16,121 nucleotides of DNA from an uncultured Pseudoflavonifractor sp. (GCA_947575475.1 CANPNN010000014.1:1-16121); one strand, 5' to 3'; shown: positions 1 to 9,938, counted from the first letter of the stretch. The notes: generated by a model not told the origin, from the letters alone. Program-made: numbers and translations.

Positions 1-91
1 CCCAGCCGCCGCAGCAGCACAGAAGCAGGATGATGATCAGAATGATCCAGCAGCAACCGCCGCCCCAACCGTTGTTGTTCCCACAGCACAT
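1..91 (-). CDS. Small Cys/Gly-rich single-span membrane protein (partial, 3' end outside window)
   Basis: The minus strand opens with an ATG at 91 and reads 30 codons off the left edge of the window without a stop. The residues begin MCCGNNNGWGGGCCW, then a short hydrophobic run (IILIIILLL, about residues 16-24), then CCCGGW. This is a Gly/Asn/Cys-rich head, a short membrane-spanning segment and another Cys/Gly cluster. Seven of the 30 visible residues are Cys. A GAGGTG ribosome site lies 8 bases upstream of the ATG on that strand, which supports the start. Tiny proteins of this composition are common in Clostridia and are usually left unnamed. I do not assign a function; metal binding or spore association would be guesses. 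The gene is divergent from mltG. The overlapping + frame at 30-248 has no family resemblance and is not called. Confidence 0.6.
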   Translation of the reverse strand, partial: MCCGNNNGWGGGCCWIILIIILLLCCCGGW

Positions 92-228
92 AGAAACTTC
101 ACCTCGTTGTTTATTTGACGCCCCGGAGATATGGAACCGTCTCCGTTTCGCCATCCGCAATATCCTATGCGTCTGCCCCACTTCTGGTTCCATTTCTCAG
201 GATGTTAAAATGTCAGGAGTGATTCCTC

Positions 229-1449
229 ATGCCTCAAGAAGCTTATGAACGCCGCCCCGCATCCTCCCATTCCAGCCCCCCCAGAGGAGGGGCCGGAAGT
301 GCTCCCCGCCGCCGCAAACGCCGCAGGAGGAGGATGAACCCTCTGCTTTACATTTTGCTGGTGGTAGCGACTTCCGCCCTGCTGGCCGGACTGGCCTGGC
401 TATGGGCCGGAGATGTGTTCGCTCTTAACAAGGAACCCGCTTCGGCTACCATCACCCTGCCTGAGAGTATTTTTACCCAACACGAGGAAACTGTGGAGGT
501 AAAAAAAGACGGGGAACCAGAAAAAGTCGTCCAAACTGTGTCCACGGCAGACATGGGCTATGTTGCCGACCTATTGAAGGAAAACGGCCTTATCGAATAT
601 AAATTTCTGTTCAAAATTTTTTCCTCTATCGCCCACGCCAGCCGAAAGCTGACCCCCGGCACATACGAGCTCAACACCGATATGGATTATAACGCCCTGG
701 TAAGCTCCATGTCCGCTCGCTCCGGAAGCCGGAAAACAGTCAGCGTTACCATCCCCGAAGGGTATACTTTGGACCAGATCTTTAATCTCCTTGTCCAAGA
801 AGGAGTCTCCACCCTCTCCACTCTTCAGAAAGTAGCCGCTGAATACGACTTTAAATTCTCTTTCCTTCAGGGGGTTTTGCCCCTGGGCGACTATCATCGG
901 CTGGAGGGCTATCTCTTTCCAGACACCTATGAGTTCTATATGGGCGGTGGAGAAAGCGATGCGGTACAGGTGCTGAACAAGATGATCCTGCGCTTTGACC
1001 AACAGTTTACCGATGAACTGCGGCAAAAGGCCGCTGACATGGGGTATACCGTCCATCAGATAGTCACCATCGCCTCCCTTATCGAAAAAGAAACCGACGG
1101 CGCCGACCAGACTGCTGTGGCCTCGGTCATCTACAATCGTCTGGAGCGCCCCACCGACGAGACGGTGGGCTTCCTGAACATTGACGCCTCCCTGGTGTAC
1201 GCCGCCGGGCGGCCTATCTCTCAGGAGGACTATCAGACTCTCCAAAGCCCGTACAACACCTATCTCAACAAGGGTCTGCCCCCCGGCCCCATTGCCAGCC
1301 CCGGCATGGTGGCCCTCAACTCCGCCCTGAACCCCCAGAGCACGAACTATTATTACTATGCCGTAGGCACTGACAACCTCCACCACTATTTCCGCACCAA
1401 CTCCGAGTTCCAGAGTTATCTGGCCGCCCTGGGAAACGGCAATGGGTAA
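229..1449 (+). CDS. mltG: Endolytic murein transglycosylase MltG (YceG family)
   Basis: Membrane-anchored lytic transglycosylase that cuts nascent peptidoglycan glycan strands on the outer face of the membrane and so limits strand length. The 406 residues comprise an Arg-rich cytoplasmic tail (RRRKRRRRR, 27-35), one membrane span (about 36-60) and the extracellular YceG domain. Family landmarks are IPEGYTLDQI (175-184), LEGYLFPDTY (225-234), the catalytic block IASLIEKET (281-289, catalytic Glu at 286) and SPYNTYLNKGLPPGPI (340-355). A charged insert (about 84-107) follows the span. The start at 229 has AGGAG 10 bases upstream. A second ATG at 334 sits directly behind AGGAGGAGG and would give a protein without the basic tail, so the start is probable rather than certain. 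The gene overlaps the next one by 8 bases. A mltG-U32 neighbourhood is usual in Firmicutes (B. subtilis yrrL to yrrO). Confidence 0.95.
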   Translation: MPQEAYERRPASSHSSPPRGGAGSAPRRRKRRRRRMNPLLYILLVVATSALLAGLAWLWAGDVFALNKEPASATITLPESIFTQHEETVEVKKDGEPEKVVQTVSTADMGYVADLLKENGLIEYKFLFKIFSSIAHASRKLTPGTYELNTDMDYNALVSSMSARSGSRKTVSVTIPEGYTLDQIFNLLVQEGVSTLSTLQKVAAEYDFKFSFLQGVLPLGDYHRLEGYLFPDTYEFYMGGGESDAVQVLNKMILRFDQQFTDELRQKAADMGYTVHQIVTIASLIEKETDGADQTAVASVIYNRLERPTDETVGFLNIDASLVYAAGRPISQEDYQTLQSPYNTYLNKGLPPGPIASPGMVALNSALNPQSTNYYYYAVGTDNLHHYFRTNSEFQSYLAALGNGNG

Positions 1450-2653
1450 GGCCATAGAACTCCTCTCCCCTGCCGGCGATATGGAGCGGCTCCAGATGGC
1501 GGTGGCCTATGGGGCGGACGCAGTGTACCTGGCGGGGCAGATGTACGGAATGCGCTCCTTCGCAGGGAACTTCAGCCGGGAGGAGCTGGAGCAGGCAGTC
1601 AGACTGTGCCGCCGCCATGGGGTGAAGGTCCATGTGACCTGCAACACCATGCCCCGAAATGAGGAGCTGGCCGGACTGCCTGACTACCTCTCTTTCCTGC
1701 AGGAGTTGGGGGTGGATGCCCTGATCATTGGCGATGCGGGGATACTGTCTCTCGCCAAACGCTATGCCCCCTCTCTCCCCGCCCATATGTCCACCCAGAT
1801 CGGCATCACTAACTATGCCGCTGCCCAGTTTTGGTATGATCAGGGGGCCCAGCGGGTCATCCTGGCCCGGGAGCTAACACTGGAGGAGATCCGGGAGATC
1901 TGCGCCAAGCGCCCCCAGGGGCTGGAGGTGGAGGCCTTTGTCCATGGGGCTATGTGCGTCAGCTTCTCCGGGCGCTGCGTTCTCAGCAACTACATGGCAG
2001 GCCGGGACGCCAGCCGCGGCTCCTGCGCCCAGCCCTGCCGGTATAAGTACGCCCTTATGGAGGAGCAGCGGCCTGGAGAGTTCTTTCCCGTGGAGGAGGA
2101 CGACCGGGGCACTTATATCTTTAACTCCAAGGATATGTGTATGATCGACCACATCCCGGAGCTTTTGGAGTCGGGGCTGGACAGCCTGAAGATCGAGGGC
2201 CGGGCCAAGTCGGCCTACTATGCCGCCATCGTCACCGGCGCCTACCGCCGGGGTATTGACGCCGCTTTGGCTGGAGAGCCGCTGGACCCGGTGTGGCGGA
2301 CCGAACTGGATAAGGTGAGCCACCGTCCCTATTCCGAGGGCTTCTACTATGGACGCCCCGAGCAGTACGTGGGAGACGCCCGGTACATCCGGGACTGGCA
2401 GGTATCCGCCATAGTCACCTCCTGCGCCCCTAACGGGCAGGCGGTCTGTTCTCTGCGGAACAAATTCCGCCAGGGCGAGACCCTGGAGCTGGTTGGACCT
2501 GGGGTACGCCCAGTTTCCTTTGTGGTGGAAGACCTGACGGATGGCAATGGCTTCCCCATAGAGGAAGCCCGGACGCCCCAGATGGCTCTGCGGCTCACGC
2601 TGCCCTGTCAAGCCTCTCCCCTTTCCATCCTTAGAAAGCAGGTGGAGCCATGA
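1442..2653 (+). CDS. Peptidase U32 family protein, TrhP-like tRNA uridine 5-hydroxylation protein
   Basis: Member of the U32 family. Its studied bacterial members (E. coli TrhP/YegQ, B. subtilis YrrN/YrrO) take part in prephenate-dependent 5-hydroxylation of uridine 34 in tRNA; RlhA does the same for 23S rRNA. The peptidase name is historical. The N-terminal half is a TIM-barrel-like domain starting with ELLSPAGDMERLQMAVAYGA. The U32 signature spans residues 164-182 (EAFVHGAMCVSFSGRCVLS), followed by RGSCAQPCR. Cysteines 172, 179, 195 and 199 are the likely iron-sulfur ligands. SLKIEGRAKS (248-257) is another family block. At 403 residues it is close to YrrO-type proteins. The ATG overlaps the mltG end by 8 bases, and its own stop overlaps the next start as ATGA, so translation is probably coupled. 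The exact RNA substrate is inferred from homologues. Confidence 0.9.
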   Translation: MGKAIELLSPAGDMERLQMAVAYGADAVYLAGQMYGMRSFAGNFSREELEQAVRLCRRHGVKVHVTCNTMPRNEELAGLPDYLSFLQELGVDALIIGDAGILSLAKRYAPSLPAHMSTQIGITNYAAAQFWYDQGAQRVILARELTLEEIREICAKRPQGLEVEAFVHGAMCVSFSGRCVLSNYMAGRDASRGSCAQPCRYKYALMEEQRPGEFFPVEEDDRGTYIFNSKDMCMIDHIPELLESGLDSLKIEGRAKSAYYAAIVTGAYRRGIDAALAGEPLDPVWRTELDKVSHRPYSEGFYYGRPEQYVGDARYIRDWQVSAIVTSCAPNGQAVCSLRNKFRQGETLELVGPGVRPVSFVVEDLTDGNGFPIEEARTPQMALRLTLPCQASPLSILRKQVEP

Positions 2654-3762
2654 AAAACCGCCGATACGACTACGATGTGCTCCGGGTCTGCTCCATGCTG
2701 GGGGTCATCTATCTCCATGTGGCGGCAGGGGCTTTGCGGAGCTGGAATTATCCTGTACTTTGGAACTTTTCCAATTTTTTTGCCTGCCTTTCCACCCCGG
2801 CGGTACCTCTGTTTTTCATGATGTCCGGAGCCCTGCTCCTAAAGGAAGAAAAAACCGCCGACCTGGGTCTGCTTTTTCGAAAGCGGATCCCCAAGGTTTT
2901 GGTCCCTCTTTTGACCTACTCAGCGGTGACCCTCCTTTATAGTGTGGTCCGGAACAATGCCGCCGGCGCCCTTGAAAGTCTTTCCCGGCTGCTGAATACC
3001 CCCGTCTCGGTCCCCTACTGGTTCCTCTACGCCCTCATCCCCATGTACCTCATCTCCCCCATGCTGAAGAAGATGGTGGATGGGCTGAGCGACGCCCACT
3101 GGAACTACATGATGGCCCTGTGGGTGGTCCTCACATTGGGACTCTATACCGTCCGCACCTTTGTCCCGGCGGAATATGAGCTGGTGTTTACCGAGCACTG
3201 GACCCTGAACCTGAATATGATCGGGGGCTATCTGGGCTACTTTCTGCTGGGAGCCTATCTGGAACGGTGGGAAAGGCTCCCCTCCCGAAAAATCCTGGTG
3301 GTTATTATTGCCGCCACTCTGGCGGTGAGCGTTCTGGGGACCCGGTGGGATACCTATACCAAGCTGATGTATCTGGACCGGTTCACCAACTATCTGACCC
3401 TCTTTACCTTCCTGCTCTCCGCCGCCATCTTCCTGCTGGCAAAATCCTGCCTGCGGGGTAAGGAGGAAAAGGGAAAGCTGCTGCCCCTTCTGTCCGGGGT
3501 ATCCTTTGCGGTCTATCTGCTCCATCCCCTTGCCATAGGGGCGGGAGAAAAGCTGTGGACCCTGCTTTTCGACACCATGGGACCGGCAACAGTTCTTCAG
3601 CAGTTGGGGTTCTATGCCGCCATCACCCTGGTCTGCATCCTTTCGGCGGTGATCCTGGCCTCCATCCCGGGGGTGTGCTATCTCTTTACTGGGCAGACCT
3701 ACGCCACCGCCTGCAAAAGCTGTAATCTGCAGGCTCTTTTTAGAAAGAAGGATATGATTTGA
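2650..3762 (+). CDS. Acyltransferase family 3 membrane protein
   Basis: Integral membrane O-acyltransferase of the OafA/WecH superfamily. These enzymes move acetyl or other acyl groups across or onto surface sugars and polymers. The 370 residues carry about ten hydrophobic segments. The first contains the family's R-x10-H pattern (Arg12 and His23 in LRVCSMLGVIYLH), His23 being the probable catalytic residue. PAVPLFFMMSGALLL and GVSFAVYLLHPLAIG are further typical AT3 blocks. The ATGA overlap with the upstream U32 gene and the TTGA overlap with the downstream lipoprotein gene place it inside a coupled operon headed by mltG. That context makes a cell-envelope acceptor plausible, but the sequence does not show which one. 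The last 15 or so residues (TACKSCNLQALFRKKDMI) form a short cytoplasmic tail. Confidence 0.88.
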   Translation: MKNRRYDYDVLRVCSMLGVIYLHVAAGALRSWNYPVLWNFSNFFACLSTPAVPLFFMMSGALLLKEEKTADLGLLFRKRIPKVLVPLLTYSAVTLLYSVVRNNAAGALESLSRLLNTPVSVPYWFLYALIPMYLISPMLKKMVDGLSDAHWNYMMALWVVLTLGLYTVRTFVPAEYELVFTEHWTLNLNMIGGYLGYFLLGAYLERWERLPSRKILVVIIAATLAVSVLGTRWDTYTKLMYLDRFTNYLTLFTFLLSAAIFLLAKSCLRGKEEKGKLLPLLSGVSFAVYLLHPLAIGAGEKLWTLLFDTMGPATVLQQLGFYAAITLVCILSAVILASIPGVCYLFTGQTYATACKSCNLQALFRKKDMI

Positions 3763-4580
3763 ATCAGAGAAAAGGGATCATTCCTCTTTTTTTGACAGGC
3801 CTTATCCTTCTGTTGACCGCCTGCTCCCCCCAACCTGTTGAGCTGGAGACCGCCTCTCCCCCTCCATCCCCCACTCCTACCTCCATTCCGGAGGAGACCG
3901 ACCCACCGGCCTGGACTGGACAGGCGGCAGATTTTACGGGAGAGTGGCACCGGACAGAGGGGTATATCGCTTGCCCCTCCACTATTGAGATCGCCAATCA
4001 GACCGAAACCGGCTTTGATTTCTCTGTAGAAGCCTATCACTACAGCCATACGGGCATGGCAGGTGGGGCCGCCTATTTTACCAGTGAAAACACCGCCTTT
4101 TGGCGCAATGACGACCCTTTTGACGACATCGCCACTGGCTGTCTTCTTTTCACCATGGAAAACGGCAGTCTGCAAATGGATGAGCTGGGCTGGCTCCCCT
4201 TTGGTATGAATGTTTCCACTTACGGAACTTACACTCTGGGCGAACCATCTTACTACACCAACGGCGTGATCGAGTCTCTTGGCCCGGACCGCATCTCTCT
4301 TTTGCAGGGTGTGGTTGGGGAGGATTATGAAACCTGCGTCGGTTTTCCTCTCTCCATCGGTTCTTTTGAGTTTTCAGAGGTAGAGAGTCCCAACGGTTCC
4401 GGCCTTTTTCTGGAGGGCTTTGTCCCCACCATGGGATATCAGCAGAAAATCTATTTCCGGGACGACGGGGCCGTCTGGGTCCAGTTTGCCCCTCTCGTCT
4501 ATTCCGGGAAATGCTATACCAACCGCCCCGGAGAGGATATCCCTGATTTTTTGTTGTTTGAAGCGGGGGAAAACAGTTGA
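3759..4580 (+). CDS. Predicted lipoprotein of unknown function
   Basis: A 273-residue exported lipoprotein. After a short basic start (MNQRKG) comes a hydrophobic signal and the lipobox LLTAC, placing the lipidated Cys at residue 22. A Pro/Ser/Thr/Glu-rich spacer follows (about 23-50). The mature part is rich in Tyr, Phe, Trp, Gly and Thr, and begins FTGEWHRTEGYIACPSTIEI, which looks like a beta-strand-rich barrel or sandwich; two internal repeats of this style cannot be excluded. I recognise no catalytic motif. The start is a TTG at 3759 whose last base overlaps the acyltransferase stop (TTGA), with AGAAAGAAGGA upstream at 3742-3752. No ATG in this frame lies near enough to include the signal peptide. 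It is the last gene of the mltG operon, so an envelope role is likely but unproven. Confidence 0.8.
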   Translation: MNQRKGIIPLFLTGLILLLTACSPQPVELETASPPPSPTPTSIPEETDPPAWTGQAADFTGEWHRTEGYIACPSTIEIANQTETGFDFSVEAYHYSHTGMAGGAAYFTSENTAFWRNDDPFDDIATGCLLFTMENGSLQMDELGWLPFGMNVSTYGTYTLGEPSYYTNGVIESLGPDRISLLQGVVGEDYETCVGFPLSIGSFEFSEVESPNGSGLFLEGFVPTMGYQQKIYFRDDGAVWVQFAPLVYSGKCYTNRPGEDIPDFLLFEAGENS

Positions 4581-4604
4581 CATCCCCGGAAAATGTGATA
4601 CAAT
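4577..4604 (+). promoter_or_regulatory. Sigma-A type promoter for the alaS T-box transcript
   Basis: A perfect -35 box TTGACA (4577-4582) is followed after 16 bases by TACAAT (4599-4604) with a TG extended -10 element at 4596-4597. Transcription would start near 4611, just before the T-box leader. The -35 box overlaps the TGA stop (4578-4580) of the upstream lipoprotein gene. Confidence 0.85.
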
Positions 4605-4610
4605 GATTTC

Positions 4611-4842
4611 CGCAATGACGAAGTCAAGTCCGTTATGCCGCGCATAAGCGAGAGGGGACGGTGAGAGCCCTCGGCGACACAGGCAGACAAGCCACTTCCG
4701 AGCGTTCCGGGAGACCGGAGGGCCCATCCCCCTTACCCGATGCAAATGAGATGCCCTGCCCTTCGGCATGGCAAATCAGGGTGGTACCGCGGAGCCGTCT
4801 ATCACGCTTCGCCCCTGAACCGACAGGGGCGGAGCGTTTTTT
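4611..4842 (+). promoter_or_regulatory. Alanine T-box leader (tRNA-sensing transcription attenuator)
   Basis: The leader contains the T-box core AGGGTGGTACCGCGG (4778-4792). Its TGGT can pair with an uncharged ACCA 3' end, matching the A discriminator of tRNA-Ala. Stem I can close by GAAGT (4620-4624) with ACTTC (4694-4698). A GCC alanine codon (4691-4693) lies directly 5' of that closing strand and is the likely specifier. AGAG and GGTGAGAG motifs (about 4651-4667) fit the distal part of stem I. An intrinsic terminator follows. Uncharged tRNA-Ala should stabilise the antiterminator and raise alaS expression. The 5' boundary is estimated from the promoter. Confidence 0.95.
4805..4842 (+). terminator. 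T-box attenuator terminator upstream of alaS
   Basis: The arms 4805-4817 and 4824-4836 form a 13-bp stem (one G-T pair) with the loop AACCGA, followed by six T (4837-4842). It sits directly after the T-box core, so it is the conditional terminator of the leader and not an operon end. Confidence 0.92.
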
Positions 4843-4881
4843 GTTGCCCACCCCACATTTTTGATTGGAGGTATCTTCACC

Positions 4882-7550
<2,669 letters not shown>

Positions 7551-7554
<4 letters not shown>

Positions 7555-7727
7555 CCCTTCCCCAGGACCCTTTCATTCTTCTCAGCTATGTGAACACCCA
7601 GCTCCGGGACAATTTCTCCTCTCTGGAGGCCCTCTGTGACGATGCCGGGGTTCCGGTGGCCGAGGTGGCCTCCAAACTGGAGCAGGCCGGATTTCAGTAT
7701 GATCCGGAGCTTGGACAATTTCGATAA
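7551..7727 (+). CDS. DUF4250 domain-containing small protein
   Basis: A 58-residue protein starting MTLPQDPFILLSYVNTQLRD and ending QAGFQYDPELGQFR. The opening LPxDPFxLLSxxNTxLRD, a central LCDDAGV helix-turn-helix-like stretch and the closing Y-D-x-E-L-x-Q-F-R match the DUF4250 family of short Firmicute proteins, whose function is unknown. The length is typical for the family. The ATG overlaps the alaS stop as ATGA, and the alaS 3' end (AGAAGGTGGGAA) supplies a GGTGG ribosome site, so the two are probably translated together. The stop is directly followed by a strong terminator, making this the last gene of the alaS unit. The helical pattern VAEVASKLEQAGF resembles a small winged-helix or DprA-type fold, but DNA binding is only a guess. 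Confidence 0.9.
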
Positions 7728-7770
7728 CAGAGAGCGGCGGAGGCTTTTGCTTCCGCCGCTCTCTGTTTTT
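7728..7770 (+). terminator. Rho-independent terminator of the alaS-DUF4250 unit
   Basis: Arms 7728-7744 and 7749-7765 form a 17-bp stem (one G-T pair) with a TTTT loop and a T5 tail (7766-7770). It begins on the base after the DUF4250 stop codon. Confidence 0.95.
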
Positions 7771-7830
7771 CCTCCTTCGGCATAAAATAGGGATGGTTTA
7801 GTCAACATAGCGGTAAAGGAGGAATGACTG

Positions 7831-8805
7831 ATGTGTACAGCGGCGACTTACCTTACCAAGGATTTCTATTTCGGACGGACTTTGGACTATGATTTTTCCT
7901 ATGGGGAAGAGCTGGCGGTGACCCCCCGGCGTTACCCCTTTCTTTTCCGGCAGGCCGATCCCCTGTTCCGGCACTACGCCATCATCGGCATCGCCCACCT
8001 GGAGGACGGCATCCCCCTCTTCTACGACGGGATGAACGAGAGGGGGCTGTGCATGGCGGGGCTCAATTTTGTGGATAACGCGGTCTACCACGACTCCCTC
8101 CCTGGCAAGGACAACATCGCCAGCTTTGAGTTTATTCCCTGGGTGCTGGCCCAATGCGCCTCGGTAAAGGAGGCCCGGCGGCTGCTGGAGCGGATCAACC
8201 TGACCCCCGAGGCTTTTCGGAAGGACCTTCCCCCCGCTCAGCTCCACTGGATGATCGCCGACCGGGAGGAGGCCATCGTGGTGGAGTCGGTCCGGGCGGG
8301 GGTCATGGTCTATGACAATCCCGTGGGGGTCATGACTAACAATCCCCCCTTCCCCGACCAGCTCTTTGCCCTGAACAACTTCATGGCCATCTCCCCCAGG
8401 GCCCCCAGCAATCACTTTTCCGACAAGCTGGACCTGCGGACTTACAGCCGCGGCATGGGGGCCCTGGGCCTGCCCGGGGACCTGTCCTCCCAGTCCCGGT
8501 TCGTCCGGGCCGCCTTCACCCGCCTCAACTCCCAGTCCGGCCCCTCCGAGGAGGAGAGCGTCAGCCAGTTCTTCCACATCCTGGGCTCAGTGGCCCAGCA
8601 GCGGGGCTGCTGTCAGCTGGACAACGGCAGCTATGACGTCACCCTATACACCTCCTGCTGTAACGCCTCCAAGGGCATCTACTATTACACCTCCTACGAA
8701 AACTGCCAAATCTCCGCCGTGGACCTCCACCGCTGCGAGCTGGACAGCGGTGGGCTGATCCGCTTTCCTCTGGTGACAGGCCAGCATATTCTCTGGCAGA
8801 ATTGA
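7831..8805 (+). CDS. Choloylglycine hydrolase family protein, probable bile salt hydrolase
   Basis: N-terminal-nucleophile hydrolase (linear amide C-N hydrolase), most likely splitting glycine- or taurine-conjugated bile acids in the gut. The start is fixed by chemistry: Met1 must be removed to expose Cys2 (MCTAATY), and AAAGGAGG lies 8 bases upstream. Expected active-site residues are visible: Cys2, Arg16 and Asp19 in FGRTLDYDFSYGE, Asn79 in AGLNF, Asn170 in GVMTNNP, and Arg223 in GLPGDLSSQSRF. YTSCCNASKGIYYYTSYEN (273-291) closely resembles the equivalent stretch of clostridial bile salt hydrolases. The 324 residues match the family. No signal peptide is present, as expected for a cytoplasmic enzyme. 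Penicillin V acylase activity in the same superfamily is the main alternative; the GLPGDxxxxSRF and YTSC blocks favour bile salts. A TAAAAT -10-like box (7783-7788) lies upstream without a convincing -35. The gene seems to stand alone after the alaS terminator. Confidence 0.88.
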   Translation: MCTAATYLTKDFYFGRTLDYDFSYGEELAVTPRRYPFLFRQADPLFRHYAIIGIAHLEDGIPLFYDGMNERGLCMAGLNFVDNAVYHDSLPGKDNIASFEFIPWVLAQCASVKEARRLLERINLTPEAFRKDLPPAQLHWMIADREEAIVVESVRAGVMVYDNPVGVMTNNPPFPDQLFALNNFMAISPRAPSNHFSDKLDLRTYSRGMGALGLPGDLSSQSRFVRAAFTRLNSQSGPSEEESVSQFFHILGSVAQQRGCCQLDNGSYDVTLYTSCCNASKGIYYYTSYENCQISAVDLHRCELDSGGLIRFPLVTGQHILWQN

Positions 8806-8817
8806 GCCCCTCTCCCC

Positions 8818-8846
8818 TTGCATTTTCCCCCCTCCCTGGTTAAAAT
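8818..8846 (+). promoter_or_regulatory. Candidate promoter for the lipoprotein/cupin pair
   Basis: TTGCAT (8818-8823), 17 bases, then TAAAAT (8841-8846). It lies in the 70-base gap after the bile salt hydrolase gene, with a likely transcription start near 8853, ahead of the AGAGGGG ribosome site of the next gene. The boxes match at 4 of 6 and 5 of 6 positions. Confidence 0.5.
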
Positions 8847-8875
8847 AGAGAAAACAGGCAAAAGAGGGGATCTTT

Positions 8876-9608
8876 GTGAAGAGGTTTTTGACTGCGGCGC
8901 TGTGTCTTCTTCTCCTGACCGGCTGTGCGAAACAGCCAGACAAGGCGGCGGAGACCCCGGCTTCCACCCCCTCCCCATCCCCTGTTCCCATTTCCAGTAC
9001 TACCCCCTCTCCCAGCCCCTCCGCCCAGCCCTCCCCGGAACCCACGCTCCTTCGCCGCCCTGCTGGCGGGGGATACTTCCGGCATCCTGGACCCGGAGGA
9101 CCGAAAGCATGTGGACTGGCTGTTCTCCAATGTGACTACCCCCAGCTTCAACCCCATGTTTGAGATCAGTTCCCTCTGGGTCTACACCCTTCTGGACCTG
9201 GATGGGGACGGGGAGGACGAGCTCTTTCTCCACCCCAGGGACGCCCAGTATACCCACCTGATCTTTGACGCCCGACCCGAGGAGTTGGAGCTGGTCGGCC
9301 AAAAAACGATTCGTATGTCTGATTGGACCGATCCCCTGTTGGACGGCCGCATTCTGGAGACCCTGCATTACGACGGGATGTACACCTACACCATCCGGGA
9401 CCTATCCTCACAGGAAGAAAACGTCTGGACCTACCGCTATGAGGACCGCCTCTACTATGTGGGGGAAGAGCCCGAATCCCCCGCCTGGACCCACAACGAC
9501 CAGCCCGTCACCGAGATGGAATTTGAGGATTTTCTTCTCTCCTGTCAGGAGAAAAGAATTCCCTACTGGAATACGGTACATTTTCACTTTGACAAGGAGG
9601 AAAGCTGA
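8876..9608 (+). pseudogene. Lipoprotein gene with an apparent frameshift in its Ser/Pro linker
   Basis: The 5' part, from a GTG at 8876 with AGAGGGG upstream, encodes a textbook lipoprotein start: MKRFLTAALCLLLLTGC (Cys17), then a Thr/Pro/Ser linker to about residue 57. That frame then becomes meaningless and stops at 9163. The natural continuation, SFAALLAGD onward, lies in the next frame (from about 9048) and runs to a TGA at 9606-9608. One surplus base, or two missing bases, explains it. The exact position is ambiguous within 8936-9050 because both frames are open and Pro-rich; C9047 is the simplest candidate. Repaired, the protein would have about 243 residues. The body carries DLDGDGEDE (9195-9221), a calcium-loop-like Asp/Gly motif common in such lipoproteins, and no enzyme signature. 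The cause may be a sequence error, a real mutation or, less likely, programmed frameshifting. The stop abuts the cupin start codon. Confidence 0.75.
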
Positions 9609-9938
9609 ATGAACATCGACTTCAACGCCATCCCGGAAACCGTCATCCCCCACATGCGGGGCGGGGAGAAGGAGGTCCGGGCCCACATGTTCACCGACGA
9701 GCTGGGCAAGATCATGAAGGGCCGCCTCATCCCCGGGGCCTCCATCGGCCTCCACACCCACGAGACCAGCAGTGAGATCATCTACATCCTCAGCGGCACA
9801 GGCAAAATTCTATACGACGACGGCTGCGAGGCCCTCTCCCCCGGCTCCTGCCACTACTGCCCCAAGGGGCACGCCCACAGCCTCATCAATGACAGCGGCG
9901 CCGATCTGGAATTCTTCGCCGTAGTGCCGGAGCAATAA
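9609..9938 (+). CDS. Small single-domain cupin protein
   Basis: A 109-residue cupin_2 protein. Motif 1 fits G(x)5HxH(x)4E(x)6G at residues 43-63, with His49, His51 and Glu56 as metal ligands. Motif 2 is G79(x)5PxGxxH(x)3N, with Pro85, Gly87, His90 as the fourth ligand, and Asn94. These proteins bind a divalent metal and act as small isomerases, dioxygenases or ligand sensors; the substrate cannot be read from the sequence. AAGGAGG lies at 9594-9600 inside the end of the preceding lipoprotein gene, and the ATG follows that gene's stop without a gap, so the two were probably cotranscribed and coupled. Because the ribosome site is strong, the cupin may still be translated although the upstream gene is frameshifted. 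Confidence 0.88.
   Translation: MNIDFNAIPETVIPHMRGGEKEVRAHMFTDELGKIMKGRLIPGASIGLHTHETSSEIIYILSGTGKILYDDGCEALSPGSCHYCPKGHAHSLINDSGADLEFFAVVPEQ

Noticed and set aside
201..211. TG-extended -10 box (TGTTAAAAT) as the mltG promoter
   Set aside because: It would start transcription at about 218, leaving the AGGAG site at 214-218 outside the transcript, and no good -35 is found.
30..248. 72-codon + frame before mltG
   Set aside because: Pro/Gln-rich translation with no ribosome site; it is the complement of the Cys/Gly-rich minus-strand gene and runs into mltG.
571..1455. 294-codon minus-strand open frame opposite mltG
   Set aside because: Shadow frame; the + strand carries the complete MltG motif set.
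4861..4881. TTG at 4861 as the alaS start
   Set aside because: It precedes the GGAGG ribosome site and adds seven residues not found at AlaRS N-termini; the ATG at 4882 fits.
8936..9060. Phase-variable homopolymer in the lipoprotein linker
   Set aside because: C runs do not exceed five bases inside the gene, shorter than typical slippage tracts, so phase variation is not supported over a simple mutation or error.
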